This document shows, piece after piece, positions 9,680 through 18,662 of a stretch of DNA of 37,551 nt. The position numbers were made by a program, and so were the translations under genes. The first letter of the stretch is position 1. Every line of letters starts with the position of its first letter. This DNA comes from an uncultured Acidobacteriota bacterium. GTDB taxonomy: Bacteria; Acidobacteriota; UBA6911; CAINFC01. Where the stretch lies: contig CAINFC010000038.1 in the NCBI GenBank assembly GCA_903847975.1, positions 1 through 37,551 on the forward strand. The letters are read 5' to 3'. The notes under the pieces are model-generated. The model saw only the letters and a program-made list of their open reading frames with translations. It had not been told where the DNA came from and made no database searches.

Positions 9680-10843
9680 TCAGGGAGCGGCCGGAAGAAG
9701 GATTTCCATTTTTCTACCGGCATCCGGAAAAGGTTCGGAGCCGTCCGCAGGAATCCGCACCGGCAGAGCGGTCGGGTACCAGGCCAGGAGAATTCGCTTC
9801 GAATGGGCCGGGGTGCCGAAACTCCAGGGGGAGCCCGCAGGCAGAAGCAGCGCGGATCGGGCTGCCAGAAAGCCCATCGCTTCTCCCTCGCGCGGATAAA
9901 GCAGCTGCCAGGAGCCGTCCCCGGCCTGCTCTGCGGCGGCCAGATACCCCGCTTCCTGCAGCTCCACAGACAGCCGGTAGATATCCCCGGACCGGAACCG
10001 GGTGTCGGCGGGGACTTCCTGAAACCGGGCGTTTTCTCCCAGGCGCAACAGGCGGTAAGTGACAAAAGGAACCGCTGCGGCCGGCTTGCTTTCCGGGGGT
10101 ACCTGCCATAAGGCGTGCGGCTCCAGGGTTACTTTCTGTGTGACCGGCGCCCGGGCGGCTTCCGATTTCACGGCAGGCGGCGGCGCGGCGGAAATCCCGC
10201 CGATAATCCGTTCGTCGCCGGCGGCACGGTCCGCTTTCGCTTCCGCGGAGGTCTGCGGGGCGGCGGGCAGATTGCCTGTTCCCTTGCTTTTTTCCAACGG
10301 CGCATCCTTGATATCGAGGGAGGGAGCCGACGACAGGAGGTTTTCTTTTTCCGGCTTACCTTGGGTTTTTTGGGGAGGGGCCTGCCGGGCCGGAGCCGCT
10401 GGCCGGGCGGATTCCTTGTCCGCCAGGGGAGCTTCTTCCAGCCGGTTTTCCCCGACCGGACCCGGCTCCATGGCGGCCTGTTTTTCCTTTGTTGCCAGGA
10501 GGGCCAGATCCGATTCCGGTCTGCGGGTGCCGGTGAATTGCCATAGAAAAAGGAACAGTCCGACGGCGGCCACCGAGGCCAGGGCGGCTACCGGCCAGGG
10601 CCGCCAGAGCCAGTCGAAGATTCCGGCGCGAGGGCTTACCTGCAGCGCGGCCCGCAGTTCGGCCCGGGCCTGCGGGTCTGCCATCAGGTCGGCCAGAGGC
10701 TGCTCCTCGGCCAGCCTCTCAAAGAGAGCCTGGTCTTCCAGGGCGGCAGCCATCAGATGGCGGCGGTCATCGGCGGTGATGGTCCCGGCGGCATATTCGG
10801 CGAGCAGCCGCCGCGCTTCCCCGGCAGGCAATTTCTGACTCAT
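9680..10843 (-). CDS. Membrane-anchored anti-sigma-like protein with DUF4384-like C-terminus
   Basis: This 387-residue protein has an N-terminal helical region (1-70), one transmembrane helix (about 83-103), a Pro/Ala/Lys-rich linker (about 110-250) and a C-terminal extracytoplasmic domain. The motif GDIYRLSVELQEAGYL followed by WQLLYP resembles the DUF4384 family. Its start overlaps the stop of the sigma factor gene by four bases (ATGA), the usual arrangement of a sigma/anti-sigma pair. The N-terminal segment lacks the HxxxCxxC motif of zinc-binding anti-sigma factors. It would therefore have to hold the sigma factor without zinc, or respond through its outer domain. Function is inferred from gene order and topology, not from a clear anti-sigma signature. 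Confidence 0.75.
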   Translation of the reverse strand: MSQKLPAGEARRLLAEYAAGTITADDRRHLMAAALEDQALFERLAEEQPLADLMADPQARAELRAALQVSPRAGIFDWLWRPWPVAALASVAAVGLFLFLWQFTGTRRPESDLALLATKEKQAAMEPGPVGENRLEEAPLADKESARPAAPARQAPPQKTQGKPEKENLLSSAPSLDIKDAPLEKSKGTGNLPAAPQTSAEAKADRAAGDERIIGGISAAPPPAVKSEAARAPVTQKVTLEPHALWQVPPESKPAAAVPFVTYRLLRLGENARFQEVPADTRFRSGDIYRLSVELQEAGYLAAAEQAGDGSWQLLYPREGEAMGFLAARSALLLPAGSPWSFGTPAHSKRILLAWYPTALPVRIPADGSEPFPDAGRKMEILLPAAP

Positions 10844-11331
10844 GGCTCCCCCATTAATTCCCGCAGCCGCTGCCGGCAGCGGTGATCCCAGGTATAGACG
10901 GTATTGAGCGAGGCGGCGCCCATCGCCTCCTGGATTTCCGAAAAATTCTTTCCCTCCAGCTTGAAGCCGAACAGCTGTCGGCAGCGGTGTCCCAGCTTTA
11001 GCAGGGCCGGTTTCATTTTCTCCAGCAACTCCCGTGCTTCCGCCCGGGCGACCGGGCTGGAAGAAAAGTCGGGAAGGGGTGCCTCCTCGGCCGGAACCGA
11101 GCTCTGCTCCCCGTGCCGGCGCGATTTTCTCCAGGCCGCAGCCGCCTTGTAGCGCACGATACGGATCGCCAGGGGGACCAGGTCTTCCAGGCGCAGCAGG
11201 TGGTCGTATTTCCGGTGCAGGAGCAGCAGCGTATCCTGGGTCAAATCCTCGGCGATGTCCTTACGCATGCGAGATGCCGCGAAGGAGAGAATCCTTTCAC
11301 GCAATCTGGATAAAATTTCATCGCGATCCAC
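10840..11331 (-). CDS. ECF-type RNA polymerase sigma factor
   Basis: This is a 163-residue sigma factor. Region 2 is seen at about residues 10-50 (AEDLTQDTLLLLHRKY, close to the ED.TQ.T motif of ECF sigmas). Region 4 is at about 105-160 (GHRCRQLFGFKLEGKNFSEI, then a helix-turn-helix and the final RCRQRLRELM). It starts with GTG at 11331; an AAGGGTAAAGG stretch just upstream can serve as ribosome site. The next gene begins within its stop codon and encodes a membrane protein of anti-sigma type, so its activity is probably set from the envelope. Targets are unknown; the VIT/VWA gene in the same unit is an obvious candidate. Confidence 0.87.
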   Translation of the reverse strand: MDRDEILSRLRERILSFAASRMRKDIAEDLTQDTLLLLHRKYDHLLRLEDLVPLAIRIVRYKAAAAWRKSRRHGEQSSVPAEEAPLPDFSSSPVARAEARELLEKMKPALLKLGHRCRQLFGFKLEGKNFSEIQEAMGAASLNTVYTWDHRCRQRLRELMGEP

Positions 11332-11353
11332 AGGCGGCCTTTACCCTTGGTCA

Positions 11354-11362
11354 AGTATATCA
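11354..11362 (-). promoter_or_regulatory. Extended -10 promoter upstream of the sigma factor gene
   Basis: On the minus strand the sequence TGATATACT (11362-11354) is an extended -10 element (TG-n-TATACT). No good -35 box is present, which is common for extended -10 promoters. Predicted transcription would begin near 11347, about 16 bases before the GTG start of the sigma gene. Confidence 0.5.
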
Positions 11363-11448
11363 TTCCGGGCGGAGTCATGGCACAATCTCGGTGAGAAGCC
11401 GGAGCCTGGTTCCGGCCGGACAGCAAGAGGAGGAAAGGAGAAACCGCC

Positions 11449-12651
11449 ATGACGACCATGCCGACCAGAAGCGCCTCGGCCCTGGCCAAACGGAATCGAA
11501 TGAACTGCGCCCTCCACCACCGGGAAAGCGACCGCGTGCCGGTCAGCGATTTCTTCTGGGGCTCCTTTGTGGAGCGGTGGCGGCGGGAACTGGGACTTCC
11601 CCGGGATGCCAGTCCGTATACCTATTATGACCTGGACTGGCAGGTCACCATTCCCAACATGGACCCGCACATCCGGCCGTTCGAAATCCTGGCGGAAAAC
11701 GAATCGGAAGTCCTGGTGCGTACCGGCTTCGATGCGGTCATCCGCAAGAAATTTGCCGATCCGATGCCCTCCTTCGAACGGTTCGAGACGGACACCATCG
11801 AATTGCTGGAGCGGTTTGCCTTCGACGACCCCTGGGACGAGCGCCGGTTTCTCCGGCCGGGCGACAACCAGATTGCCGGCGTGGGCGACGGATTCTCGCG
11901 CAACTCGCCGGCCTGGCTGGAAACGGTGCGCCGTCTGTATCCCGACTTTCCGGTCTATGGGAGCGTCTGCGAGGGACAGGAAACCCTGTGGCGGATCATC
12001 GGGTCGGAAAACGCCATGCTCTGGATCGGCATGTTTCCGGAGCGGGTAGGACGCTTCGTCGAGCGGATCAACGAATTCGCCCGGGAGCTGGTGCGGGCCC
12101 AGATCCGGGCAGCCGACGGCCTCCTGGACGGCATGGTTATCTGGGGCGATGTAGCCTACAAAAAAGGGCTGTTCTTCTCCCCGGCCTACTGGCGCAAATA
12201 TTTCAAGCCCGGCGTAAAGGCCATCATCGAGGAATGCCATTCCCACGGCCTGCCGGTGATCTACCACGGCTGCGGCAACGTGCGCTCCATCTTCGAAGAT
12301 TTTATCGAGATCGGAACCGATGCCTACAATCCCCTGGAAGCCAAGGCCGGGATGGATGTGCTCGACCTCCGGCGCCGGTACGGGCACCGCATGGCCTTTT
12401 GCGGCAATCTGGACGTGACCGTCTGGGCCCGCGGCGACCGGGAGGAGATCGCGCGGATGGTCCTGACCAGGCTGAATGCCGCCAAAGGGGGCGGTTATAT
12501 CGTCCAGTCGGACCACTCCGTCCCCGGGAACATTTCCGGCGAAGATTACGACTATGTCATCCGCCTGGTCCGGGAGCGGGGCCGGTACCCGCTGGAACTC
12601 GGAGAGTACGACCTGCCCGAATTTGCCGCCGGCTCAGAAGGAGGCCCGTAG
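11449..12651 (+). CDS. Uroporphyrinogen decarboxylase-like / MtaA-type methyltransferase family protein
   Basis: This 400-residue protein has the URO-D superfamily barrel: an early helix with ALHHRESDRVPV, central residues DGMVIWGDVAYKKG, the segment SPAYWRKYFKPGVKAII, and PVIYHGCGNVRS followed by GNLDVT. The HGCG motif resembles the H-x-C zinc site of corrinoid or thiol methyltransferases in this superfamily rather than haem-pathway URO-D. It is therefore more likely a methyl-transfer enzyme than HemE. A strong site (AGGAGGAAAGGAG) precedes the ATG. It stands alone on the plus strand. Its last 18 nt overlap the 3' end of the convergent TonB-receptor gene. Substrate unknown. Confidence 0.8.
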   Translation: MTTMPTRSASALAKRNRMNCALHHRESDRVPVSDFFWGSFVERWRRELGLPRDASPYTYYDLDWQVTIPNMDPHIRPFEILAENESEVLVRTGFDAVIRKKFADPMPSFERFETDTIELLERFAFDDPWDERRFLRPGDNQIAGVGDGFSRNSPAWLETVRRLYPDFPVYGSVCEGQETLWRIIGSENAMLWIGMFPERVGRFVERINEFARELVRAQIRAADGLLDGMVIWGDVAYKKGLFFSPAYWRKYFKPGVKAIIEECHSHGLPVIYHGCGNVRSIFEDFIEIGTDAYNPLEAKAGMDVLDLRRRYGHRMAFCGNLDVTVWARGDREEIARMVLTRLNAAKGGGYIVQSDHSVPGNISGEDYDYVIRLVRERGRYPLELGEYDLPEFAAGSEGGP

Positions 12652-15600
12652 GGCGAACTGCATGGTCCGGGGCGATCGCGCGGCGATATATTGGCCCATG
12701 CGCGAGTTGACCTGCTGCCCGGTCGCCGGATCGAAGCGGGCGGTTACATCCAAACCGGAGAACTGGGTGTGGTTGAATGCATTGTAGAGTTCCCAGCGGA
12801 ATTGAAGCCGTAAACGCTCCCGCACCTGGAAGTTCTTGAATACCGCCAGGTCCCAGTTGTTTATGCCCGGACCGCGGAAGTTGTTGATGGCCGCGTTTCC
12901 GATGGTACCGACCGCCGGCATGCGGGCCACATCGGTGCGGAAGGCGCGGCTGAAGGTGCGCTCCGACTTGGGAAGCACCGGGCTGCCGGTCAGTACCACC
13001 CGGGCGCCCTGGGAGGCCGTGCCGGTGAAGTCCACCGCCGTAGTGGTCGTCAGGCCGATGGCCTCGGGCTGGCCGCTGACAAACGAAGTGATTCCCGAAA
13101 TCGACCAGTTTCCGAGCAGGTAGCGCTTGATGACATGTTGCCCGTTAAACCGCGGGCCGTCCCACACGTAGTTGATCTGCAGATTGTGGGTGCGGTCGTA
13201 GTCCGCCAGGCCGTACGACCAGGTCCGGGCGTTGACGAGCGAGCTGATCGTCTCCGTGTCGCTATCGTTATAGGCCAGCGCTTTGGACCAGGTGTAGGCC
13301 AGTCCGAACTGGAAGTTTTTCAGGAACCGGCGCCGGGCGGTGAGCTGCAGCGAATGGTAGTTCGAGCTGGCCGCGCCCTCCATGGAGGTGATGGCGTTGT
13401 ATCCTCGGATCGGCCGCAGAAACGCAGGGGGCAGCGGTCGCCCGCCGCTGAGGGTGGGGTCTACGTTGCGCGGATCGAAGTTGGCCCCCATGGGGATCGG
13501 ATTGATATCTCTTCTCCACTGCAGGTGCCGCCCCAGCGAACCGGCGTAGCCCACATCGACCACCGTGCCCCAGCCGATATCCCGTTGCACGGAAAGGCTG
13601 AAGTTCATCAACATCGGCAGCTTGCCGGAGCGGTCGGCGGAAAACACCGCCTGGGGATAAAGCAGACCGGAGCTGGATAGAAAGGTATTGATTTCGCCAA
13701 AATTGATGACCGGTTCGTTCAGCAGCGGCGGCTGGCCCACCAATGTGTTGGAGAAGACCTCGGTGAAGAAGCGGTTGTAGAATATGCCGAAGCCGCCGCG
13801 CAGTGCCATTTTGCCGTTCCCGGTCAGGTCGTAGGCGAAGCCCAGGCGCGGGCCCCATTGGATCCCGCGGCTGTCGATCATGGCGCGGGGGTAGTTCGGA
13901 TCTTTTCCGGCCACCAGCATCCCGTTGGAAGAATCGGCCGTTCCCGGCGCGATGGCGCCGATCTGGGCTGCGGAGTAGGTTTGGCCGTTGATGGGATTGA
14001 CCCCGATGCGCACCCCCTGGGCATTGAGGGCCGGCTCGATCAGGCGAATCGGCTTGGAGGAATCGAAGCGCGACGGTACGTAGCCGGCCATGAAGTTGTC
14101 CATCTCCCAGATGGGCAGCAGAAGGTACAGGCGCAAACCGTAATCGAAGGTCAGCTTGCGGGATACTTTCCAGTTGTCCTGGGCAAAGAACTCATAGCCG
14201 CCGGTGCGCACCTTCATCCAGGCTTCGCCGCTGATTTCGCTGTAGGTATTGAAGACCCCGAGGGCCGCGTTTGCATACGCGTAGCCGGTATCCAGGGGAT
14301 TGGTGGTGCTGGTGGCGAAGTTGAAGGAGCCGACAAAATTCACCGATTTTTTCTGATGCCGGTAGAATGTCTCGACGTAAGTGCCGAACTTGAAGCTATG
14401 CCCGCCGCGCAGCACGGTAAGGTTGTCGGAGAAGTTCACCAGATGATAGCGGTTGTAGAGCGGGAACCGGCCTTCGGTGGCGATGTTGGCCGCCCCCGGG
14501 ATACCCCCGAAGGTGGCGCTCGGGATGATTTTGAGCGGGTTGGCGCTCGGCGTGAACTGCCCGACCTTAAAGCCGACCGTGTCGCGCTGCATCCTTTTGA
14601 GATCGGACTCCTGGTAAAAATTGTCGGCCGGCTGGTTCAGCCATCCGAAGCTGAACTCGTTCAATACGGTGGGAGAGAGGATCCGGGTATAACGGAGCGT
14701 GGTGCTCTTGCCCTGGCTGGTCCAGTTTTTGCGCAGGATCGGCCAATTGCCCGATGCGGTGGTCGTGCCGTAGGCTCCTTCGGAAACATCCTTGAACAGG
14801 GAGTAGCCGAATACCAGCGTGTTGTTCGGGTTGACGTTGTAGTCGACCTTCAGCGTGGTGGTGCGCTTCGGGGTGCGGTTCGGATCCTGGAACACATAGT
14901 TATATTGGCCCTTCGATACGTTGCGGTCGGTGAAGTTGGGTTCCGGAAAGAACTTCAGCAGGGCGAGTCCGCTTTCGTTGGTTCGACTGGCGGGAATGAT
15001 GTTTCCGGGGAAGGGGGTATTTTTATTGTAGGGATCGCGTACCACGATGGCGCGATTATTGACGTCGACCGTCTGGGAGAAGTTCCCCTGCCGCTCCAGG
15101 GCCGTAGGGACGGTCACCTGGCCGCTGGAGACTCCTTGGGTGGGCCAGAATTCCTGGTGGAAGAAGAAGAACAGCTTGTCGCGATTCCGGTTGAATCCGG
15201 TCCAGGGGAGGATTACCGGACCACCCACGTTGTAGGTATAGGTATTGTAGCGGTATCGGCCCTTGGGCAGCCCCAGCTGATTGTTGAAGAACGAATTGGC
15301 GTTGAATTGTTCGTGCCGCTTGAACCAGCTGAACAGGCCGTGGAAGTCGCGGGTGCCGCTCTTGGTGACGATCTGGATGTTCGAGCCGGCCATGCGGCCG
15401 AACTCGGCCTGGTAGTTGCTGACCAGCATTTTCACCTCGGCCACGGCGTCCTGGCTGACTGTCAATTTGAGTTGCGAGCCGTTGCCCATGTCGGTGGCCG
15501 GAACCCCGTCCACGGAAATGTTGTTCATGGTGGACCGCGCCCCCTGCACGTTGATGGAACTGGTCGAGGACAACCCCTCCTGCGGGGTGCCGGTGACCAC

Positions 15601-16095
15601 CCCGGGGAGCAGGCTCATCAGATCCTGGACGTTGCGCCCGCGAATGGCCAGGTTTTCCACTTGCGCGCTGGTGATTACGTCGGCGCGCTCCGCCGTCTGA
15701 CTCTGCACGATAGCCGCACGGCCGGTCACGGTCACGGTCTCGGTGAGCTGCCCGATGTCCAGCTTGAGCTCGCCGAGCGGCAGCCGCTCGCCGGTGGGCA
15801 ATTGGATACTTTGCAGCTCCGTCTTCTTGAAGCCGGAGGCGGCAATGCTGAGCCGGTAGCGGCCGGCATCCAGGCCGCTGATCACAAAGTCGCCTCGTTC
15901 GTTGCTTTCGACCCGGCGTTCCTTGCCGGTTTCCGGATGGACCAGAACGATTTGAGCGGCGGGCACCGCCAGGCCGGCCGGATCGGTTACGGTCCCGGAG
16001 ATCGAGCCGGTGACGATCTGGGCGACAGCTCCGGCGCATAAACACAGGAGTAGAGCACCACAAAGGAAAAGCGGAGTTTTCATGATGGATCTCAT
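12634..16095 (-). CDS. TonB-dependent receptor, Oar-like, with CarboxypepD_reg-like domain
   Basis: This is a 1153-residue outer-membrane protein. A signal peptide (from MKTPLFLCG to about residue 26) is followed by a carboxypeptidase-regulatory-like beta domain (about 27-112; GSISGTVTDPAG and FVISGLDAGRYRL), a plug domain (about 115-225; LPGVVTG and DGVPATDMGNG) and a long beta-barrel. The chain ends in an aromatic residue (QFALRASF), as outer-membrane barrels do. This Oar/OmpA-related type is greatly expanded in Acidobacteriota. The ATG at 16095 overlaps the stop of the upstream sulfatase (ATGA); an alternative ATG four codons later gives a more typical signal peptide. The pairing suggests import or binding of sulfated carbohydrate products. 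The substrate is not shown by the sequence. Confidence 0.9.
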   Translation of the reverse strand: MRSIMKTPLFLCGALLLCLCAGAVAQIVTGSISGTVTDPAGLAVPAAQIVLVHPETGKERRVESNERGDFVISGLDAGRYRLSIAASGFKKTELQSIQLPTGERLPLGELKLDIGQLTETVTVTGRAAIVQSQTAERADVITSAQVENLAIRGRNVQDLMSLLPGVVTGTPQEGLSSTSSINVQGARSTMNNISVDGVPATDMGNGSQLKLTVSQDAVAEVKMLVSNYQAEFGRMAGSNIQIVTKSGTRDFHGLFSWFKRHEQFNANSFFNNQLGLPKGRYRYNTYTYNVGGPVILPWTGFNRNRDKLFFFFHQEFWPTQGVSSGQVTVPTALERQGNFSQTVDVNNRAIVVRDPYNKNTPFPGNIIPASRTNESGLALLKFFPEPNFTDRNVSKGQYNYVFQDPNRTPKRTTTLKVDYNVNPNNTLVFGYSLFKDVSEGAYGTTTASGNWPILRKNWTSQGKSTTLRYTRILSPTVLNEFSFGWLNQPADNFYQESDLKRMQRDTVGFKVGQFTPSANPLKIIPSATFGGIPGAANIATEGRFPLYNRYHLVNFSDNLTVLRGGHSFKFGTYVETFYRHQKKSVNFVGSFNFATSTTNPLDTGYAYANAALGVFNTYSEISGEAWMKVRTGGYEFFAQDNWKVSRKLTFDYGLRLYLLLPIWEMDNFMAGYVPSRFDSSKPIRLIEPALNAQGVRIGVNPINGQTYSAAQIGAIAPGTADSSNGMLVAGKDPNYPRAMIDSRGIQWGPRLGFAYDLTGNGKMALRGGFGIFYNRFFTEVFSNTLVGQPPLLNEPVINFGEINTFLSSSGLLYPQAVFSADRSGKLPMLMNFSLSVQRDIGWGTVVDVGYAGSLGRHLQWRRDINPIPMGANFDPRNVDPTLSGGRPLPPAFLRPIRGYNAITSMEGAASSNYHSLQLTARRRFLKNFQFGLAYTWSKALAYNDSDTETISSLVNARTWSYGLADYDRTHNLQINYVWDGPRFNGQHVIKRYLLGNWSISGITSFVSGQPEAIGLTTTTAVDFTGTASQGARVVLTGSPVLPKSERTFSRAFRTDVARMPAVGTIGNAAINNFRGPGINNWDLAVFKNFQVRERLRLQFRWELYNAFNHTQFSGLDVTARFDPATGQQVNSRMGQYIAARSPRTMQFALRASF

Positions 16096-17405
16096 TCCTT
16101 TCGGGTAATGCGGCTAAGGGTAACCGAGCGCTCCCAGCGATCGAGCCGCGCGGTCAGATCGGCGACCCGTGCGGGAAGCTCTGCGGCCAGGTTGGTCGTT
16201 TCCGGGAGATCTCGCGAGAGATCGGAGAGCCAGGGCTCCTGGTTCGGCATGCGGGTAAGTTTCCAGTCGTTCCAGCGCACGGCGCGCTGCGGTCCATGAG
16301 CCCAGAACAGCGTTCGCTCCGCAAGAGGCTTGCCGGTGCGGAGGTGCGGGAAAAGGCTGATTCCGTCGAGCGCCGGGGAGTCGGGCGCCTTAACGCCGGC
16401 TGCTTCCAGCAGGGTGGGAAAAACATCCATGGTAAGAGCGGCGGCACCGGAGGTGCGGCCCTCGGGAATCCGTCCGGGCCAGCAGGCAATCGCCGGTACG
16501 CGATGCCCGCCTTCCCATAACTGCGCTTTGAAGCCGCGGAGAACTCCGTTCGATCCCTGAGGGGTAGCCCCGTTGTCGGAGCAGAAGAATACGAAGGTCT
16601 CCCGGTCGTACGGCAGAGCCCTCAGCCTGGCCAGCACGCGTCCGACGCTGTTGTCCAGGGCCTCCGTCATGGCCGCGTAGGTGGCGCCGACATCCTTCCG
16701 GCCGGCGGGACCGCCATCCTTCTGTCCGGCCGCACGGAGCGCCCTGTCGTTCGGTCCCTGATACGGGTAGTGCACACTCGCGTGGGCCAGGTACAGGAAA
16801 AACGGCATAGTCCGGTGGCCATCGATGAAATCGAGCGCGTGGCGGGTAATGAGTTCGGTGGTGTAGCCGTCTTCGGATATTGCTTTGCCGTTGTGCCACC
16901 AGTCGGCGTAGCCGGCCTGGTCGATATGCGAAAAGTAATCGATATTACCGCTGACGTACCCGCGGAATTCCTGGAAGCCCTGCCGGTCGGGGTGAAATCT
17001 GGGGTCATACCCCAAGTGCCACTTGCCGAACATTGCTGTGGTGTATCCGGCCTGGCCCAGGGCCTCGGCGAGGGTGATTTCGGAAAGCGCCAGCCCGCCG
17101 TCGCGCATGGTGGTGGCGTTGATGACTTCGTCCACCCCGGAGCGCTGCTGGTAGCGGCCGGTCATCAGAGCGGCCCGGGTGGGGCTGCAGACGGCGCCGT
17201 TGGAGTGGAAGTCGGTGAAGCGGATCCCGTCTGCGGCGAGGCGGTCGATGGCCGGGGTGCGGGAGCGGCTGTTACCGTAGCAGCCCAGGTCGCCGTAGCC
17301 GAGGTCGTCTGCGAGGATGAGCACCAGGTTCGGCTGCCGTCGGGAAGCCGCCGCCGCGGCAGTCGAAGCGGAGGCGAGAGAGTGGAGGAAGGAGCGCCGG
17401 TTCAT
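16092..17405 (-). CDS. Tat-exported sulfatase (arylsulfatase family)
   Basis: This 437-residue hydrolase removes sulfate esters from an unknown substrate outside the cytoplasm. The N-terminus (MNRRSFLHSLASA) is a twin-arginine signal. Catalytic features are the metal-binding pair in LILADDLGYGD, the formylglycine precursor C73 in CSPTRAALMTGRY (the C-x-P-x-R signature), GKWHLG, and the second metal site in FFCSDNGATPQG. I prefer the ATG at 17405, which starts directly with the Tat motif; an ATG three codons upstream is possible. A maturase to convert the cysteine is not in the window. It is followed with a four-base overlap by the TonB-dependent receptor, and preceded by its own promoter at 17538-17566. 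Confidence 0.92.
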   Translation of the reverse strand: MNRRSFLHSLASASTAAAAASRRQPNLVLILADDLGYGDLGCYGNSRSRTPAIDRLAADGIRFTDFHSNGAVCSPTRAALMTGRYQQRSGVDEVINATTMRDGGLALSEITLAEALGQAGYTTAMFGKWHLGYDPRFHPDRQGFQEFRGYVSGNIDYFSHIDQAGYADWWHNGKAISEDGYTTELITRHALDFIDGHRTMPFFLYLAHASVHYPYQGPNDRALRAAGQKDGGPAGRKDVGATYAAMTEALDNSVGRVLARLRALPYDRETFVFFCSDNGATPQGSNGVLRGFKAQLWEGGHRVPAIACWPGRIPEGRTSGAAALTMDVFPTLLEAAGVKAPDSPALDGISLFPHLRTGKPLAERTLFWAHGPQRAVRWNDWKLTRMPNQEPWLSDLSRDLPETTNLAAELPARVADLTARLDRWERSVTLSRITRKE

Positions 17406-17495
17406 GGAAATCATGGGAGACGAGATGAATTTTCGAATGGGGCGGCCGGTTGGTAAGTCATGTCCAGAGACTCCTGTTTATGTACTCATAAACCA

Positions 17496-17517
17496 CGGAA
17501 AGACAAAAGCCTTTCCG
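17496..17517 (-). other. Leader hairpin before the sulfatase gene
   Basis: The arms CGGAAAG (17496-17502) and CTTTCCG (17511-17517) form a 7-bp hairpin with an 8-nt loop inside the predicted 5' leader of the sulfatase mRNA. It has no terminator-like U-run. It may protect the transcript or mean nothing; no riboswitch motif was recognised. Confidence 0.35.
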
Positions 17518-17537
17518 CGTTTTCTTACCACTTCGCA

Positions 17538-17566
17538 AGTATACGATGCGGCCGCAGGGAAATCAA
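17538..17566 (-). promoter_or_regulatory. Sigma70-type promoter for the sulfatase and TonB-receptor genes
   Basis: On the minus strand TTGATT (17566-17561) is followed by exactly 17 nt and TATACT (17543-17538). Transcription would start near 17531, giving a leader of about 125 nt to the ATG at 17405. The gap between the upstream gene (ending 17651) and the sulfatase is otherwise without coding features. This supports independent expression of the sulfatase-receptor pair. Confidence 0.65.
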
Positions 17567-17650
17567 GCCCCAAGGAGCATGGGGTGTTTTGCCTCTTCCT
17601 GCCTGCACGGGGAAGGCTGGTTGGGGAAAACGCGGTATGCCGATTGGAAA

Positions 17651-18553
17651 CTAGGTTGCGGCAAGGATGGTCCGGACCAGGTCGGCGTTTTCCCGAACCT
17701 CATCCTTGAAGCGCGGATACATGCCGACAATGACTGCGTCCTGCGGCTTGATGTTCCGGAAAGCGAAGCGAAAAGACTGCTCCAGGTCTGCTGCGGTTTC
17801 CGCTGATCGGCCGGCGCCCAGGATCTTGTAGGCCAGGCAGGTCTTGCGGGTGCTGCGGATGACCCGGCACATTCGCCCCGGATCTCCCTCCAGGAAAACC
17901 ACCTTGCCGATGGGCATTTCTCCCAGCATGGTTTTCAGCTCTTCTTTCGGGCGGCTGAGCTGGTGAAAGCAGGTCATGTAAAAATCGATGTCCCAGTTCC
18001 GCTCCTCGGCATACTCGATGTTCTGCGGCCGGTGCGAGGACATGCCCACCAGAACGCCCGTGTCCCGCGTTCTCTTCAGGAATTCCTCCACTTTGGCATG
18101 CTGCCCGTCCCGGAACCTCTGGTCGGTGACCCCGCCATGATGAACCACCCCGATCGGCCCCAGTTGGGCGGTGGTGGCAATGAGGGACAGATCGTCCTTC
18201 ATGGCTCCGCCGCCCAGCAGGATCCATTGGAGCCTGCCTCCCTGGTCGCGGTACCTCTGGAAATCGGCCATCGCCTGCGGGTGATAACTGAACTGGTGGG
18301 TGTTGATGCCGTTTTGCTCGGCACTCTGAAGAACTTTGCCGATGTTCTCCGGGGTGGCCCATTCCTTCATGTGCCGGTCGAGCGACGGCAAGGAATAAGA
18401 ATAGCCATTGAAGGGATTGGACCCGATGATCAGCCGGGTGATTTCGTGTTTGCCGAGTTTCACCTTGGGAAGCGGAGAATTCGCGGCAACGCTCCTTCCC
18501 GTCACGGCTAATCCGGCGGCAGTCTGCAGCAGGTTTCGACGCAGCAATTCCAT
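17651..18553 (-). CDS. Secreted protein of unknown function, aldo/keto-reductase-like barrel
   Basis: This 300-residue protein has an N-terminal export signal of weak Tat type (MELLRRNLLQTAAGLAVTG). The start at 18553 is chosen because CGGAGGATC lies eight bases before it; an upstream in-frame extension has no such site and reads through the intergenic region. The mature part (KLGKHEITRLIIGSNPFNG, later INTHQFSY, LLGGGAM, VHHGGVTD, AYKILGAGR) has the rhythm of alternating strands and helices seen in TIM barrels of the aldo/keto-reductase type. I see no clear catalytic tetrad. Similar leader-bearing barrel proteins occur in Acidobacteriota and Planctomycetota. It lies upstream of the sulfatase on the same strand, 245 nt away, but that gene has its own promoter. 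Confidence 0.7.
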   Translation of the reverse strand: MELLRRNLLQTAAGLAVTGRSVAANSPLPKVKLGKHEITRLIIGSNPFNGYSYSLPSLDRHMKEWATPENIGKVLQSAEQNGINTHQFSYHPQAMADFQRYRDQGGRLQWILLGGGAMKDDLSLIATTAQLGPIGVVHHGGVTDQRFRDGQHAKVEEFLKRTRDTGVLVGMSSHRPQNIEYAEERNWDIDFYMTCFHQLSRPKEELKTMLGEMPIGKVVFLEGDPGRMCRVIRSTRKTCLAYKILGAGRSAETAADLEQSFRFAFRNIKPQDAVIVGMYPRFKDEVRENADLVRTILAAT

Positions 18554-18662
18554 AGGTTTGATCCTCCGGAATGATGATACTTGATTTGTTCGAAAAAATC
18601 GTCTTTCAGATGCTTGGTCCATATCCGGCCCCGAGGCGCAGCGCCAGGAAAGAAACTTAAGA

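Noticed and set aside
7155-9899. Open frame of 914 codons on the plus strand opposite the VIT/VWA gene
   Set aside because: It is antisense to a gene with clear domains; its translation is rich in Gly, Arg, His and Ala without domain motifs, as expected for a shadow frame in GC-rich DNA.
13858-16041. Open frame of 727 codons opposite the TonB-dependent receptor
   Set aside because: It is a shadow; the receptor on the minus strand has signal peptide, plug and barrel features and a terminal aromatic residue.
18554-18660. Promoter on the minus strand for the secreted barrel-like gene (TATCAT near the start)
   Set aside because: No -35 box at a fitting distance; the match is too weak to report.
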